Assembly: GCF_048771995.1 (NCBI RefSeq)
Contig: NC_133030.1
Span: 12,912,001 to 12,976,000, forward strand
Length of the DNA stretch: 64,000 nucleotides
Direction of reading: 5' to 3'
Source of the DNA: Taeniopygia guttata
Taxonomy: Eukaryota > Chordata > Aves > Passeriformes > Estrildidae
Shown here piece after piece: positions 46,993 through 58,842 of this stretch. A model generated the notes under the pieces. That model saw nothing but the letters and a program-made list of their open reading frames with translations, ran no database searches and was not told where the DNA came from. Positions within the stretch are counted from its first letter, which is position 1; each line of letters begins with the position of its first letter. The position numbers and the translations under genes are program-made.

Positions 46993-48727
46993 CTTTGGCC
47001 TCGGCTCCCTCGGCTGCTGCAGGTGGGAAGGGCGGAGCAGCAGCTGAGGTCCTGGCAGCAGCAGGGGCTGGTGAGGCGGCAAGAGCGCAGCCCGACCAGA
47101 GCCCTCGGGAAAGAAGCTCCGAGCCCACCGCGGGCCCGCGGAGGTATCCGTGGGGTCAGAGAGCTCCTGTCCCCTGCGGCCGGGGCAACAGCCGCCCACC
47201 CGCCCAGGCCGCCGCCGCTGCCCTCCTGTGTCGGCCCGCAGCGCCCTGGCCCGGTGCGGGCTCGGCGCGGTGCGGGCGTGTGTGAGCGGAGCAGCCCCGG
47301 ACAGCGCCCGGTGCCGCAGTGCCCGGCAGCGCGGGGGGATGGGGCAGGGCAGCTCCCGCCGCCGCCGCCGCGGCGAGGGACCGGGACGTGCTGCCCGTGG
47401 GGAATCGCTGCGGTGCCGCCGGGTGGGGAGCAGCGGCAGTTCCCGCTGCTCCGTCTGCTCCGGGGGGAGCCCGGGACGAGAGTCCGGGAAGTTCGGGTCG
47501 ATCGCGTAAGGAAGGGTCGGGGAAAGCGGGATCCCGGCCAGGTACGGGACCCCCTGAGAGTGACAGCGGGATACGGGGATCAGGAGGAAGAGAGACTTTA
47601 GTGTGAATTTTTTTGGTGCTTGTAATGTGAGGGGGTCAAAGCCCTTTTATATTTCCTGGAACAGCCTTGGGAGGAAGCACATGGGGTCGTTTCTGTATTC
47701 CTGCGGTAGGAGCCAGTGGATTTAGGGAGGGAGGGAAAGGCGACTGTGCCATGGGAAAGCTGTGCTGAAAGGGGTGAGGGAACGTGAGGTGTGGATGTCG
47801 GAGCGGGTGTTCCGGGCAGCTCCGGGGCCAGCGTGAGTGAGAGGAGCCGCAGCTGGAAGGGGCGTCGGTGCCCGCGGTGCGAGTGGATCCGTGCGTGGGG
47901 AAAGCGGCGGCAGGGAGTGCGGTGCAGGGTGAGAGCGGGCAGTTCGCTGCGGAGCGCGGCTGCCGAGCCGCAGGGGCCGGAGCGGCGGGGCAGGGGCGGC
48001 GGAGCGGCGGCGTTATCGGCGGCAGCGCGGGCGTCGGGAGGCGCGTGCGGTCGCCGGCGCCGCCGGGAGCCGCCGCGGGGTGACCGCCTCCTTCCTGCCC
48101 TGGCGGCGAGGCGAGCGCGGGGCCGCAGCCGCGGCAGCAGCGCCATGTGCCAGCGCCGCCGCGAGGGACCGGGGAGCTGGCACCTGGCAGCGCCGCGCGG
48201 GGCCGGGGGCTGCTGCCACCCCCCGCGGGGGCTGCGAGCTGCCGGGAGGGGAGCGCCCCGAGCGTGGGGCCTTTGAACTTCGCAGGTGCCCGAGCTAGAT
48301 GTGGTCCCGCGGAAGGTGTCGGTAGGATGTGGGCTGAAGGCTGTCGTCGCCGCCAGGAGGGCTCTTGTCGGGCTCCAGCAGCACCGTTGGAGGCCCGGGG
48401 GATGGAGGCAGGGCCCCCGCGGGGCAGGTGCAGTGGGGGGGCTGCCTCCCCCCGGGGACATCCGGGTGGCAGCCCACTGTGGCGAAGCGTGTGACGCCAG
48501 AAGCGCAGGCGAGGCTCATATTTGGGCACGGAGCAGGTTATTGGAGGCCGCGGCCCCGCAGCCGGGAGATGAGGCGCCTGATAAAGGCTGCCCCGGTGCT
48601 GCTGCCTGCGTTGGCTCGGGCGCAGGCCTGAGGGAGCTGCCCCGGCTGCGCCGGCTCGGGGCCGGTGGCCGTAGGGCCGGTGCCGTGGGGCCGGTGCCGT
48701 GGGGCCGGTGGCGTGGGGCCGGTGGCC
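46993..48727 (+). promoter_or_regulatory. CpG-rich 5' region of SRCR gene 5
   Basis: As in gene 1. Four repeats precede the ATG repeat, the first a 15-bp CCGGTGGCCGTAGGG that resembles the ATG-bearing repeat with GTA in place of ATG. Confidence 0.5.
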
Positions 48728-51700
48728 ATGGGGCCGGTGGCGGCGCTGGGGCTGCTGCTGTGCGTGCGGCTGTGTGCGGGTGAGTGGCGGCGGGCGGGAG
48801 CGGGGCCCGCGGCGGTGGCGGGCCCGGCTCAGCAGCCCCCGTGCCGCAGGCTCCGGGCAGCTGCGTCTGGTGGGCGGCGGCGGGCGCTGTGCCGGGCGCG
48901 TGGAGGTGGAGCACGGCGGTGAGTGGGGCTCCGTGTGCGTCTACGATTTCGACTGGGAACCTCGCTGGGCCGCGGTGGTGTGCCGGCAGCTGGGCTGCGG
49001 CCGAGTGGCCAGGGCGTCCCCGTACGCCAGGTTTGGGCAGGGCACCGGGCGGATCTGGATGCAGCCCTTCTGCCGAGGAGGTGAGAGTGCGCTGGAGGAG
49101 TGTCCACACTTGGGATGGGGACTGCACTTCTGCGGCCACGAGCGGGATGTGGGGGTGACCTGCACAGGTGAGGGGACACGCTGGCCGTGCTGGGACAGGC
49201 ACGTTGTGCTGGAGCATCCTGGGCAGGTCTGAGCCGTGCCGGTGCCCCTGTGCAGATGCCGTGGAGCTGAGGCTGGTGGGCGGCAGCAGTCCCTGTGCCG
49301 GGAGGGTGGAGGTGAAGCTGCAGGGACAGTGGGGCTCGGTGGGAGACGACGTCTGGGACATGGAGGACGCCGAGGTGGTTTGCCGACAGCTGGGCTGTGG
49401 CTCGGCTTCTGGTGCCTACTCTGCCCATGACACGTTCGGTCAAGGGAATGGGCTCATCAGCCTGGCCAGGGTGGACTGCGGTGGGTACGAGGCCATGCTC
49501 TGGGACTGTGAGATCCGTAACTGGGGACCCTATAAATTCTTCAACCATTACTGGGACACAGCTGTTGTCTGCCAAGGTAGGAGCTGGGCTTATGGGGGCA
49601 CGGGGCACTGCCTGCGCATCCCTTGACACTGGTCCTGCAGGATTATCCCGGCTAGTCGGAGGTGATGGAGCCTGTGCCGGGCGTCTGGAGTTGCGTTGGG
49701 GCCAGGCCTGGGTCGGTGTCTGTGAGGATCAGGTGGACATGAAGGCGGCCCAGGTGGTGTGCAGGGAGCTGGGCTGCGGTGAGGCGCTCGCCATCCCTGG
49801 CAGCGCTCGATTTGGGAGAGGATCAGGGTCATTGTGGGACGGTGGCTTCCAGTGCAATGGCACCGAGTCCCTGCTCAGTGCGTGTGCCCGGCGTCTGCCC
49901 CTCAGCCAGGCCTGCGCCGGCCCTGCCAGCGTCATCTGCTCCGGTAAGTGCTGGGGACGGCGGGAGCTGTTGGGGTCCCTGCGGCATGGCCCCCCTGACC
50001 GCCGTTCGTGCCGCAGCCTACACGGGCTTCCGGCTGGGGAACAGCAGCTCGGGATGCTCCGGGCGAGTGGAGGTGGCAGTGAGGGGGACGTGGGGATCCG
50101 TGTGCGCCAGCGAGTGGGACCTGGCCGATGCGCACGTCCTGTGCCGCCACCTGGGCTGCGGCCGCGCCTCCAGCGTGCCCCCGGGAGGCTCCTTCGGCAG
50201 CGGGGAGGGGACACTGCGGCCGGACGCCTTCGGCTGCCACGGGAGCGAGCGGCACCCGGGCGAGTGCCCCGTGGCCGTGCTGGGGAAGCCGCCCTGTGTG
50301 CCCGGAAACGCCGCCGCCGTCAACTGCTCAGGTGTGCAAGGCGGTTCTGAGAGGAGCCTTAAGGGCTTTTGGGAGCCTGCTAAGAATTGGCAGCAGTGGA
50401 TGCCGGATATATTTTGGACTGAAGTTCCATCTGAGGCAGGTGCTACAGCTCCGTGGCTCTGCTGCTGAATTTGCAGGTGCTGGCTTTGTCACGACCCTGC
50501 AGCTGGTGGATGGTCAGAGCTTGTGTGATGGGCGGCTGGAGGAGGCCATAACCAGCCCAGCCTGGCGCCGTGTGCCGCTGGAGCAGTGGAAGTCATGGGA
50601 TGTCAACGCGGTATGTTCTGTGCTGGGCTGTGGCCAAGCCAGGGATGTTTATTCTGCCTTGGGTACGGCTGCTGCATTGAGCAGCAGCCCCAGCCTGGTG
50701 GAACTCAGGACTGACGAGATGGACGGCGTTTTGGACGTGGGCTCTGCACTGACCGGCAGCCCTGAGGAGATGGATGACCAGCTGGAGGTGATGGGCGATG
50801 TCTCAGGGATGGGCCCTGCGCTGAACAGCAGCGTGGAGGAGATGGCCATCACCTGCTCAGGTGGGTGTCCTGAGAAGGGCCAGAGGTGCGGGTGCCCCAA
50901 GCAGCCCCCCCAGCCCATTCCTTCCCGGCCCACAGGCAGCCGGCAGGTGAGGCTGGCGGGGAGCTCGGGGCGCTGTGCCGGGCGTGTGGAGGTCTATTCC
51001 GGGGGCAGCTGGAGCTCCGTCTGCCAGGAAGGCTGGGAGCTGCAGGACGCCGCCGTTGTCTGCCGGGAGCTGGGCTGTGGCACGGCACTGGAGGCCCCGA
51101 GCCGGGCGCGCTTCGGTGCCGGCACGGGGCCGCTGTGGCCGTACGTGCCCGACTGCTCCGGCTCCGAGGAGTCTCTCTGGGAATGCGGGCGCACGGAACG
51201 GCGCGAGTGCGGGCGCGGTGGCGGGGCAGGGGCCGTCTGCTCAGGTCGGTGCCGGGCACCCCAAGGTCAGGGCCCGGCAGAGGCCCCGGGGGGTTCCCGG
51301 CCGTGCCGTGACCCCCCCGCACCCCTTGCAGAGCAGCTCTCGGTGCGGCTGGCAGGAGGCCCTGGGCGCTGCCGGGGGTACCTGGAGGTGTCCTACAACG
51401 GCACCTGGGGCCGCGTCTGCGCCAACGGCACCAGAACTGGCACCGCCGCCGCCGTCTGCCGCCAGCTGGGCTGTGGGCACCTGGGCCGGCTCTCGGCTGT
51501 CCCCACCCAGCAGCCGTCCCTGGCGTGGCTGGCCTGGGTGGGCTGTGAGGACGGGGCCCGCTCGCTCTGGGAGTGCCCCTCGGCCCCCTGGCACCTGCAG
51601 AGCTGTGGCACCAGCGGCTACGCCCAAGTGGAGTGTGAGGAGGACAGCGATGGCACCTCTGAGGGACGCACTACCCCATATCCGGAGGGTGCCACCAGCA

Positions 51701-53144
51701 CAGGTAGCTCTGCCCGTGCCTGCATCCCCCACCGCAGGCTGGCTGGGATCCCCCTCCCCTCACTGCCTGCCTGTGTCCCCACAGGTGTCCCCAGCAGATC
51801 GCCCTCAGCAGTGGCTGTGGGGACTGTGCCTGTGCCCACTGTGCTGTGCGTGGTGCTGGGGACGCTGCTGTGCCTGTCCCTGGGTGCCCTGGCCCTGCTG
51901 CTGTGCCGTGCCCGTGCCCGGCGCCGAGGTGTGTCCCGGTGGATGGGGGTGGGGACAGATCCGGTCTGGGCGTCCAGAGGCTCCTGTCCTGTGGAACAGC
52001 TCTGAAGGTGGCCGGGGTGATCGCGGTGCCACCCACAGGACCCAGGGCCCCAGGTAAGTGCTGCATCTGGTTCCAGGCCCTGGCAGAGCTGCAGATGCCA
52101 TCTCCAACGCTGTCTACGAGGAGCTGGATTACAAAGCCGTGCCAGAGTACCAGGAGGTGCCCACTTCCCCAGGTGGGTGCCGCCCTTGTGCCCCGGCTGT
52201 GCTCGGAGTGAAGGCTCTGCCTGACAGCCCCACGGCACCTCCGGGTCCTGGTGGCCCTGCTGTGGTTCCTGGCCATGGGCTGTGGGTGTCCCTGGGTGCC
52301 ACAGCAGCCCTGCTCTGTAGAGTGAGGTTCTGTCACCTGCGGAGCCGCTTGTGGCCACCCCCAAGTCCCTGTTTGTCCCCTGCAGGTTCCCTGTCGGAGG
52401 GACGGGTGAAGAAGCTGCCGTATTACACCGGGGACAGCGTGGAGGGGAGTGACACTGAGGCTGCCCCAGGTAGGGCCACAGGGCAGGAGCCCAGCAGGGA
52501 GAGCTGGGGACAGGGGGCACACCCAGGCTGGGGGGCTGAGGGGACAAATCCTTTCCCCCTTGTTAGTGTGCAGAGAGACATCGCCTTTCCCTGTGGGACC
52601 ACAGGGCCTCCAGCAGCTGCCCAGTGGAAAGGCTGGCGGGGGTGCCACAGCCAGAGCCCTGCCGGGGACACTGGTCACTGCCATGGAGCCCTCTGATTTT
52701 CCCAGATCCCCCTGCCCGGCCCGAGCAAGGAACCCCGGAGGGCTACGACGATGTCCTGGATGTGCCACAGGAGGCCCCTGCTCCCAGCACTGGGGACATC
52801 TCTGAGGGAGTGGCACGGCAAAAGTCGATCTGTGTCCTGCCCACAGGTGAGAGGGCTTACAGCTGCCCTGTCCCCTCTGCAGAGCCACTCCAGGGCAGGG
52901 TTTGTGTGTGGGGGCAGGCAGGGCCCCAGCAAAGATCCATGGGTGCTGTGCTCTGACCCCCGGTGGGGTCCGTCAGGGGGGACAGGGAGCTGCCTGCCCC
53001 TCAGGCACCTTTCCGTGCTGTGCCCAAGGTGGGATCTGCTCCCCTCCATGTCCCCCAGGAGCAACAACAGACTTCTCAGATCCGAGCCCAGGGAACACGG
53101 ACTATGATGATGTGGGCAGCAGCGCCCCGGCGACACTGCCATGA
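48728..53144 (+). CDS. SRCR gene 5: WC1/CD163L1-like scavenger receptor (cassette A)
   Basis: Exons 48728-48779, 48850-49167, 49256-49576, 49641-49943, 50017-50331, 50477-50860, 50936-51244, 51332-51703, 51785-51928, 52039-52053, 52077-52172, 52386-52469, 52706-52846, 53059-53144 (2940 nt, 979 residues). Same domain order as gene 1. SRCR1 combines YDFDWEPRW with the short PFCRGGES block. SRCR2 has VGDDVWD and a KFFNHYW segment where gene 1 has NSSIHYW, which loses an N-glycosylation site. SRCR7 has ANGTRTGTAAA, with a Glu in LWECPSAPW. Cassette A differs slightly (VELRTDEMD). Open throughout, all splice sites canonical, poly(A) signal ATTAAA at 53322-53327. Confidence 0.85.
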
Positions 53145-53703
53145 GGATGTCCTGGCCATGCCACAGCCCTGGGGACACGTGTGTGGCAGTGCGGTGGGGC
53201 CCTGTGCCCAGGGAGGTCTGGCCCTGCCCATAGAAGTCATCCCTCGCTGTGCAGCGCTGCAGGAAAGCAGCTCCTGTGTAGGGATTTCCTTTGATTTCAG
53301 TTTAAATTTCCATTTTTCCTTATTAAAAGCCTAACTGGTCAGAAACTCACTCCCAGGCCTGGAAGCTCATTCTGGGGCTGGCACTTCCATCCCGTGTACG
53401 CTTTTGGTTGGTGATGTGAGGCAGGAACTGGAAGCAGAAACACATCCCTGGGGATGGTGGGCTGAGGGGGGAGGGCAGAGGAGGATTGCTGGGCTTGTCT
53501 GCAGGGCCTTTATTTATTGCTGCCAAATGCACAGAAGCGATGCCAGCAACAGCGAGGGGAAAAGGGAGAGGGCAGGAGCCGGAGCCCACCCCGCAGGTGC
53601 CGCAGGATCTCCTCCCCGTGCCCTGCGGGTGGGGCAGGCTCAGCCCCACTCTCAGCGCCGAGAGCTGGGCTGGGAAGGGCTCTGGTTGTTGGAAGGACTT
53701 TTC

Positions 53704-53905
53704 CTAAAGGAGGGGAGGTCTCCTGAAGGAGGGGAACGCCTTCCTGCCCCCCGGCAGCAGCCCGCGGTGGCAGGGCGGCCGGGCCATGGCCCCTGGCTGC
53801 GGCACGTCGTGCTCCAGGAGGCTCCCGATCTTCAGGGCGGGCTGCAGAGCCCGGAGGGCGTCCAGTTCCTGCAGCAGGGCCTGGCTGAAGCCGTCCGTGC
53901 TCAGC
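53704..53905 (-). pseudogene. Minus-strand terminal exon fragment (unit 5)
   Basis: Same 202-nt terminal exon, frame open. The acceptor side reads CACACCAG here instead of CACGCCCAG. AATAAA on minus is at 53509-53514. Confidence 0.5.
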
Positions 53906-53958
53906 CTGGTGTGGAGGAGGCAGGAGAAGAGGAGAAGGTGCTGGAGCTTGTGGGGAGG

Positions 53959-56820
53959 TGTCAGAGTCCAGAGCGTCCCTCTGGCTGCCCTGGATCACTC
54001 GAGCACCTGGCAAAGTGCCCAGGAACCTTGGCAGCAAACGGAAAACACCTCTGGATTTGAGTTTAGCCTGTGGGAGAGGCTGCCGACCTTACATGAGGAA
54101 TTACAAGCAAAAAGGGTTTGAATGATGTAATAAGGAAACTGGCACAGGTTGGAAAAGTAGAATTTTGGGATTTGTTAGAATGGAATTCAGGGGTACAAGA
54201 TGGGGGAACCTGGGCGTGCCCTAGCTTCTTTTTCCTTCTTCTTGTCCTCTATGTCTTGCTGTGATAGTGACACTTTTCTATTGGTTTAGGATAGGGACAC
54301 CTTGTCCAACATAGATTTTATGTATTGGTACGGGAATTGTAAACACGGTACACGTAATTTTGAGTTTATACCGTGGGAGCTCCCTGGGGCGGGAAGGAGA
54401 CTGCCACGGCTTCTGTGCTAGCTGGACCTCGGCAGGTCAGAAAGAAACTCTTGTAGATAAGGGAAAAGAAACAACCTTGAAAAGTCGGCTTCACGCATTC
54501 CAGACCTCTTCTTCAGCGGCCGGGCTAGGGAAAAAGGACTTTCACACTGTTGGGGTCTTGCCCAGTGACCCCGACAGTTTTGGCCTCTCTGGGTGGGCAC
54601 GGAGCTCACCAGAAGTGCTGAACATCTGACCCTAGCCTAACTAGAAAACTCCCTGAAGAGGATGGCCCAAACCCTTGCAGAGTGCAAGAGTCTTCATACT
54701 CGACCTGGAAAGGAGAAGATCCAGGGGCCCTGGGTGTTCTCCACCTGTTATCTGATGGACAGAGACCAGGAAAGCTTCTGGACTGATTTTGCAGACCATG
54801 CCACTATTGGGCGAGGACCGAAGCGGGTTTTGGCGAGATACGTGAAACCCTGCCGGACTCTGATGCAAGCAGACGCTGAATCTGAGAACAAAGAGGCAAG
54901 CACGCAGACGTGAGAGGATATCCACAAACATCTCTTCAATCCAGAATTTCAGGACTTGGGTGTCATTGCCTTGCAAAGTCAAAATGTTGTTTTTGTGCTT
55001 CATTTTGTTGTCAATTGCCTTAGGCAATTCCATTGCCTTGGGTAATTCGGCAGATTTTCCCATGCTCCAACCATAAGAAAACGTTTGGGAAACTTTGGCC
55101 AATGCAGCAGGTTTGGACACCATCTGCTTGACACGTTCAAGACTGAAAAAACCGTGTTCAACATGTCTTCTGGGCTTGCCAGTGAGTGAATGGCCAATTC
55201 CAAAGAACATCCCTCCCAAGGTTTCACAGGTCATTTCGAATCCTGTGGACGGATGGGAGGTTTGGACACATTTTCTCCCAATGGTTCCTTTTGAACCTCA
55301 AGAATTGGAAATTCTTGGTTCAGTGACAATGAATTTTTGTATAGAATTTGGCATTTCAGGAGTGATGCAAACAAATAATAAAATGATAGATGTCGCCCCA
55401 AATAATTTCATTTCCAGAAATGCCTCTTCTTGGTGTAATTACACCAAGGTGTCAAACAGACCATCCCACCAAGCCCCAGCGCAATTGCCACAAGGGGTCT
55501 TTTTCATTTGTGGGGACAGGATTTGGCCTGCTATCCCTGCAAATGCCACAGGCGGTCCATGCAGCATTGGAAAACTTTCATTGCTACCACCTGATTTGAC
55601 AATCTTGAGAGGGAAAAAGCATAGGGGGAAAAGAAATATTAAAAAATATGATCCAAAGTGTGATGATAATGCTTATACATGGAACAAGGCTCAGAGAATT
55701 GTGGCTGCAATATTCTCGCCACAAGCAGCATCAGGGGTAGCCTTGACTCACCTGGATCGGATGGGGTGTTGGTTGAGCAAACACGCTCGTGCTGTCTCTC
55801 TTGCACTGAGTGACGTGCTAACAGATGTCAACAGTGGAAGACGGGCAACTCTTCAGAACAGAGCGGCAATCGGTTATTTATTGCAGACACATGGCACGGG
55901 TGTGAAGAATTTGAAGGCATGTGCTGCATGAACTCGTCAGATCATTCGAAATCAATCCACGAAAACATAAAGCGATTGCAGGAAGGTATAGACAAATTTG
56001 GAGAATTTACTGGATCTTGGTTGAATGATTCGTTTGATTTTTTTTGACCTTTCACCATTGAGGAGGGATCTTTTGAAAATGGCTTTTTATAGTTTACTAG
56101 GGCTTGTCAGTCTTCTGCTTATTTTGCCGTGTCTTTTTCAATGTGTGCGGCGAGCCATGAACAGGGCTGCCAGAGAGGTGTTTTTGGTGCAAAAAGAAAG
56201 GGGAGCTGTTGGAGTCCAGAGCATCCCTCTGGCTGCCCTGGATGACTCGAGCCCCTGGCAAAGGGCATAGGAACCTTGGCAGCAAATGGAAAACACCTGT
56301 GGATTACATTTTAGCCCCTAGGAACGGCTGCTGACCTTACATGAGGAATTAAAAGTAAAAAGGGTTTGAACGATGTAATAAGGAAATTGATATAGGGTGG
56401 AAAAGTAGAATTTTGGGATTTGTTAGAATTAAATTCAGGGGTAGAAGATGGGGGAACCTGGGCGTGCCCTAGCTTCTTCCTTCTTCTTGTCCTCCATGTC
56501 TTGGTGTGACAGTGACACTTTTCTATTGGTTTAGGATAGGGACACTTTTTCCAACGTAGATTTTAGGTATTGGTACGGGAATTCTAAACACGGCACATAT
56601 AAATTTGCATATATTACGTGGGAGCCGCCTGGGGCGGGAAGGAGACTGCCACGGCTTCTGTGCTAGCTGGACCTCGGCAGGTCAGAAAGAAACTCTTGTA
56701 GATAAAGAAAAAAAACAACCTTAAAAAGTCGGCTTCACGCATTCCAGACCTCTTCTTCAGCGGCCGGGCTAGGGAAAAAGGACTTTCACACTGTCGGGGT
56801 CTTGCCCAGTGACCCCGACA
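53959..56820 (+). mobile_element. ERV locus F: env tail, LTR, leader, env, LTR
   Basis: Env tail ~53959-54118, LTR ~54119-54576, leader 54577-54983, env 54984-56321, LTR ~56367-56820. The middle of the second LTR resembles the locus A and B second LTRs more than those of D and E, another sign of shuffling. Broken. Confidence 0.75.
54984..56321 (+). pseudogene. ERV env fossil, locus F
   Basis: Env-derived region with the same parts as the other loci. Broken, with a few breaks. Confidence 0.7.
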
Positions 56821-58842
56821 GGGAGGGAGGTGCCGAGCCAGGCTGGATGCCGCTGCGGCCCTGCCTGTCCCGCAGGCTGCGCTGCCCGGCTCGGGAATGG
56901 CGGGCACGGAAGGGAAGGTGGCAGGGCCCTCACTCAGCGCAGGCTCCGCAGCGGGCAGGCGGGATGCCGGAGCTGCTGGCAGAGCTGCAGGACGCCGTGG
57001 GCTCGCAGCTCGTTGTCACTCCGGCCCGGGCAGGTGAGACGGGGCCCCTGCAGCAGCCGCGCAGCCGGGGCTGGGCAGGAGGCGCCCGCCAGCCGGCAGC
57101 TGCCCGGCCTGTGGGAGCGAGGGAAACAGGCAAGGAGAGCTTTGGCCTCGGCTCCCTCGGCTGCTGCAGGTGGGAAGGGCGGAGCAGCGGCTGAGGTCCT
57201 GGCAGCAGCAGGGGCTGGTGAGGCGGCAAGAGCGCAGCCCGACCAGAGCCCTCGGGAAAGAAGCTCCGAGCCCACCGCGGGCCCGCGGAGGTATCCGTGG
57301 GGTCGGAGAGCTCCTGTCCCCTGTGGCCGGGGCAGCAGCCACCCACCCGCTCAGGCCGCCGCCGCTGCCCTCCTGTGTCGGCCCGCAGCGCCCTGGCCCG
57401 GTGCGGGCTCGGCGCGGTGCGGGCGTGTGTGAGCGGAGCAGCCCCGGACAGCGCCCGGTGCCGCAGTGCCCGGCAGCGCGGGGGGATGGGGCAGGGCAGC
57501 TCCCGCCGCCGCCGCGGCGAGGGACCGGGACGTGCTGCCCGTGGGGAATCGCTGCGGTGCCACCGGGTGGGGAGCAGCGGCAGTTCCCGCTGCTCCGTCT
57601 GCTCCGGGGGGAGCCCGGGACGAGAGTCCGGGAAGTTCGGGTCGATCGCGTAAGGAAGGGTCGGGGAAAGCGGGATCCCGGCCAGGTGAGGGACCCCCTG
57701 AGAGTGACAGCGGGATACGGGGATCAGGAGGAAGAGAGACTTTAGTGTGGATTTTTTTGGTGCTTGTAATGTGAGGGGGTCAAAGCTCTTTTATATTTCC
57801 TGGGACAGCCTTGGGAGGAAGCACTTGAGGTCGTTTCTGTATTCCTGCGGTAGCAGCCAGTGGGTCTAGGGAGGGAGGGAAAGGCGATTGTGCCATGGGA
57901 AAGCTGGGCTGAAAGGGGTGAGGGAACGTGAGGTCTGGATATCGGAGCGGGTGTTCCGGGCAGCTCCGGGGCCAGCGTGAGTGAGAGGAGCCGCAGCTGG
58001 AAGGGGCGTCGGTGCCCGCGGTGCGAGTGGATCCGTGCGTGGGGAAAGCGGCGGCAGGGAGTGCGGTGCAGGGTGAGAGCGGGCAGTTCGCTGCGGAGCG
58101 CGGCTGCCGAGCCGCAGGGGCCGGAGCGGCGGGGCAGGGGCGGCGGAGCGGCGGCGTTATCGGCGGCAGCGCCGGCGTCGGGAGGCGCGTGCGGTCGCCG
58201 GCGCCGCCGGGAGCCGCCGCGGGGTGACCGCCTCCTTCCTGCCCTGGCGGCGAGGCGAGCGCGGGGCCGCAGCCGCGGCAGCAGCGCCATGTGCCAGCGC
58301 CGCCGCGAGGGACCGGGGAGCTGGCACCTGGCAGCGCCGCGCGGGGCCGGGGGCTGCTGCCACCCCCCGCGGGGGCTGCGAGCTGCCGGGAGGGGAGCGC
58401 CCCGAGCGTGGGGCCTTTGAACTTCGCAGGTGCCCGAGCTAGATGTGGTCCCGCGGAAGGTGTCGGTAGGATGTGGGCTGAAGGCTGTCGTCGCCGCCAG
58501 GAGGGCTCTTGTCGGGCTCCAGCAGCACCGTTGGAGGCCCGGGGGATGGAGGCAGGGCCCCCGCGGGGCAGGTGCAGTGGGGGGGCTGTCTCCCCCCGGG
58601 GACATCCGGGTGGCAGCCCACTGTGGCGAACCGTGTGACGCCAGAAGCGCAGGCGAGGCTCATATTTGGGCACGGAGCAGGTTATTGGAGGCCGCGGCCC
58701 CGCAGCCGGGAGATGAGGCGCCTGATAAAGGCTGCCCCGGTGCTGCTGCCTGCGTTGGCTCGGGCGCAGGCCTGAGGGAGCTGCCCCGGCTGCGCCGGCT
58801 CGGGGCCGGTGCCGTGGGGCCGGTGCCGTGGGGCCGGTGGCC
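56821..58842 (+). promoter_or_regulatory. Host flank and CpG-rich 5' region of SRCR gene 6
   Basis: As in unit 4: continuous CpG-rich sequence without the LTR-like insertion, with two 14-bp repeats before the ATG repeat. The candidate core promoter TGATAAAGG is retained. Confidence 0.5.

Larger units (their letters stand above)
45291..56820 (+). repeat. Array repeat unit 5 (11,530 bp)
   Basis: Fifth unit: carries the LTR-like insertion and cassette A gene, no 3' UTR solo LTR, long ERV form at its end. The host flank is 45291-45608. Confidence 0.8.
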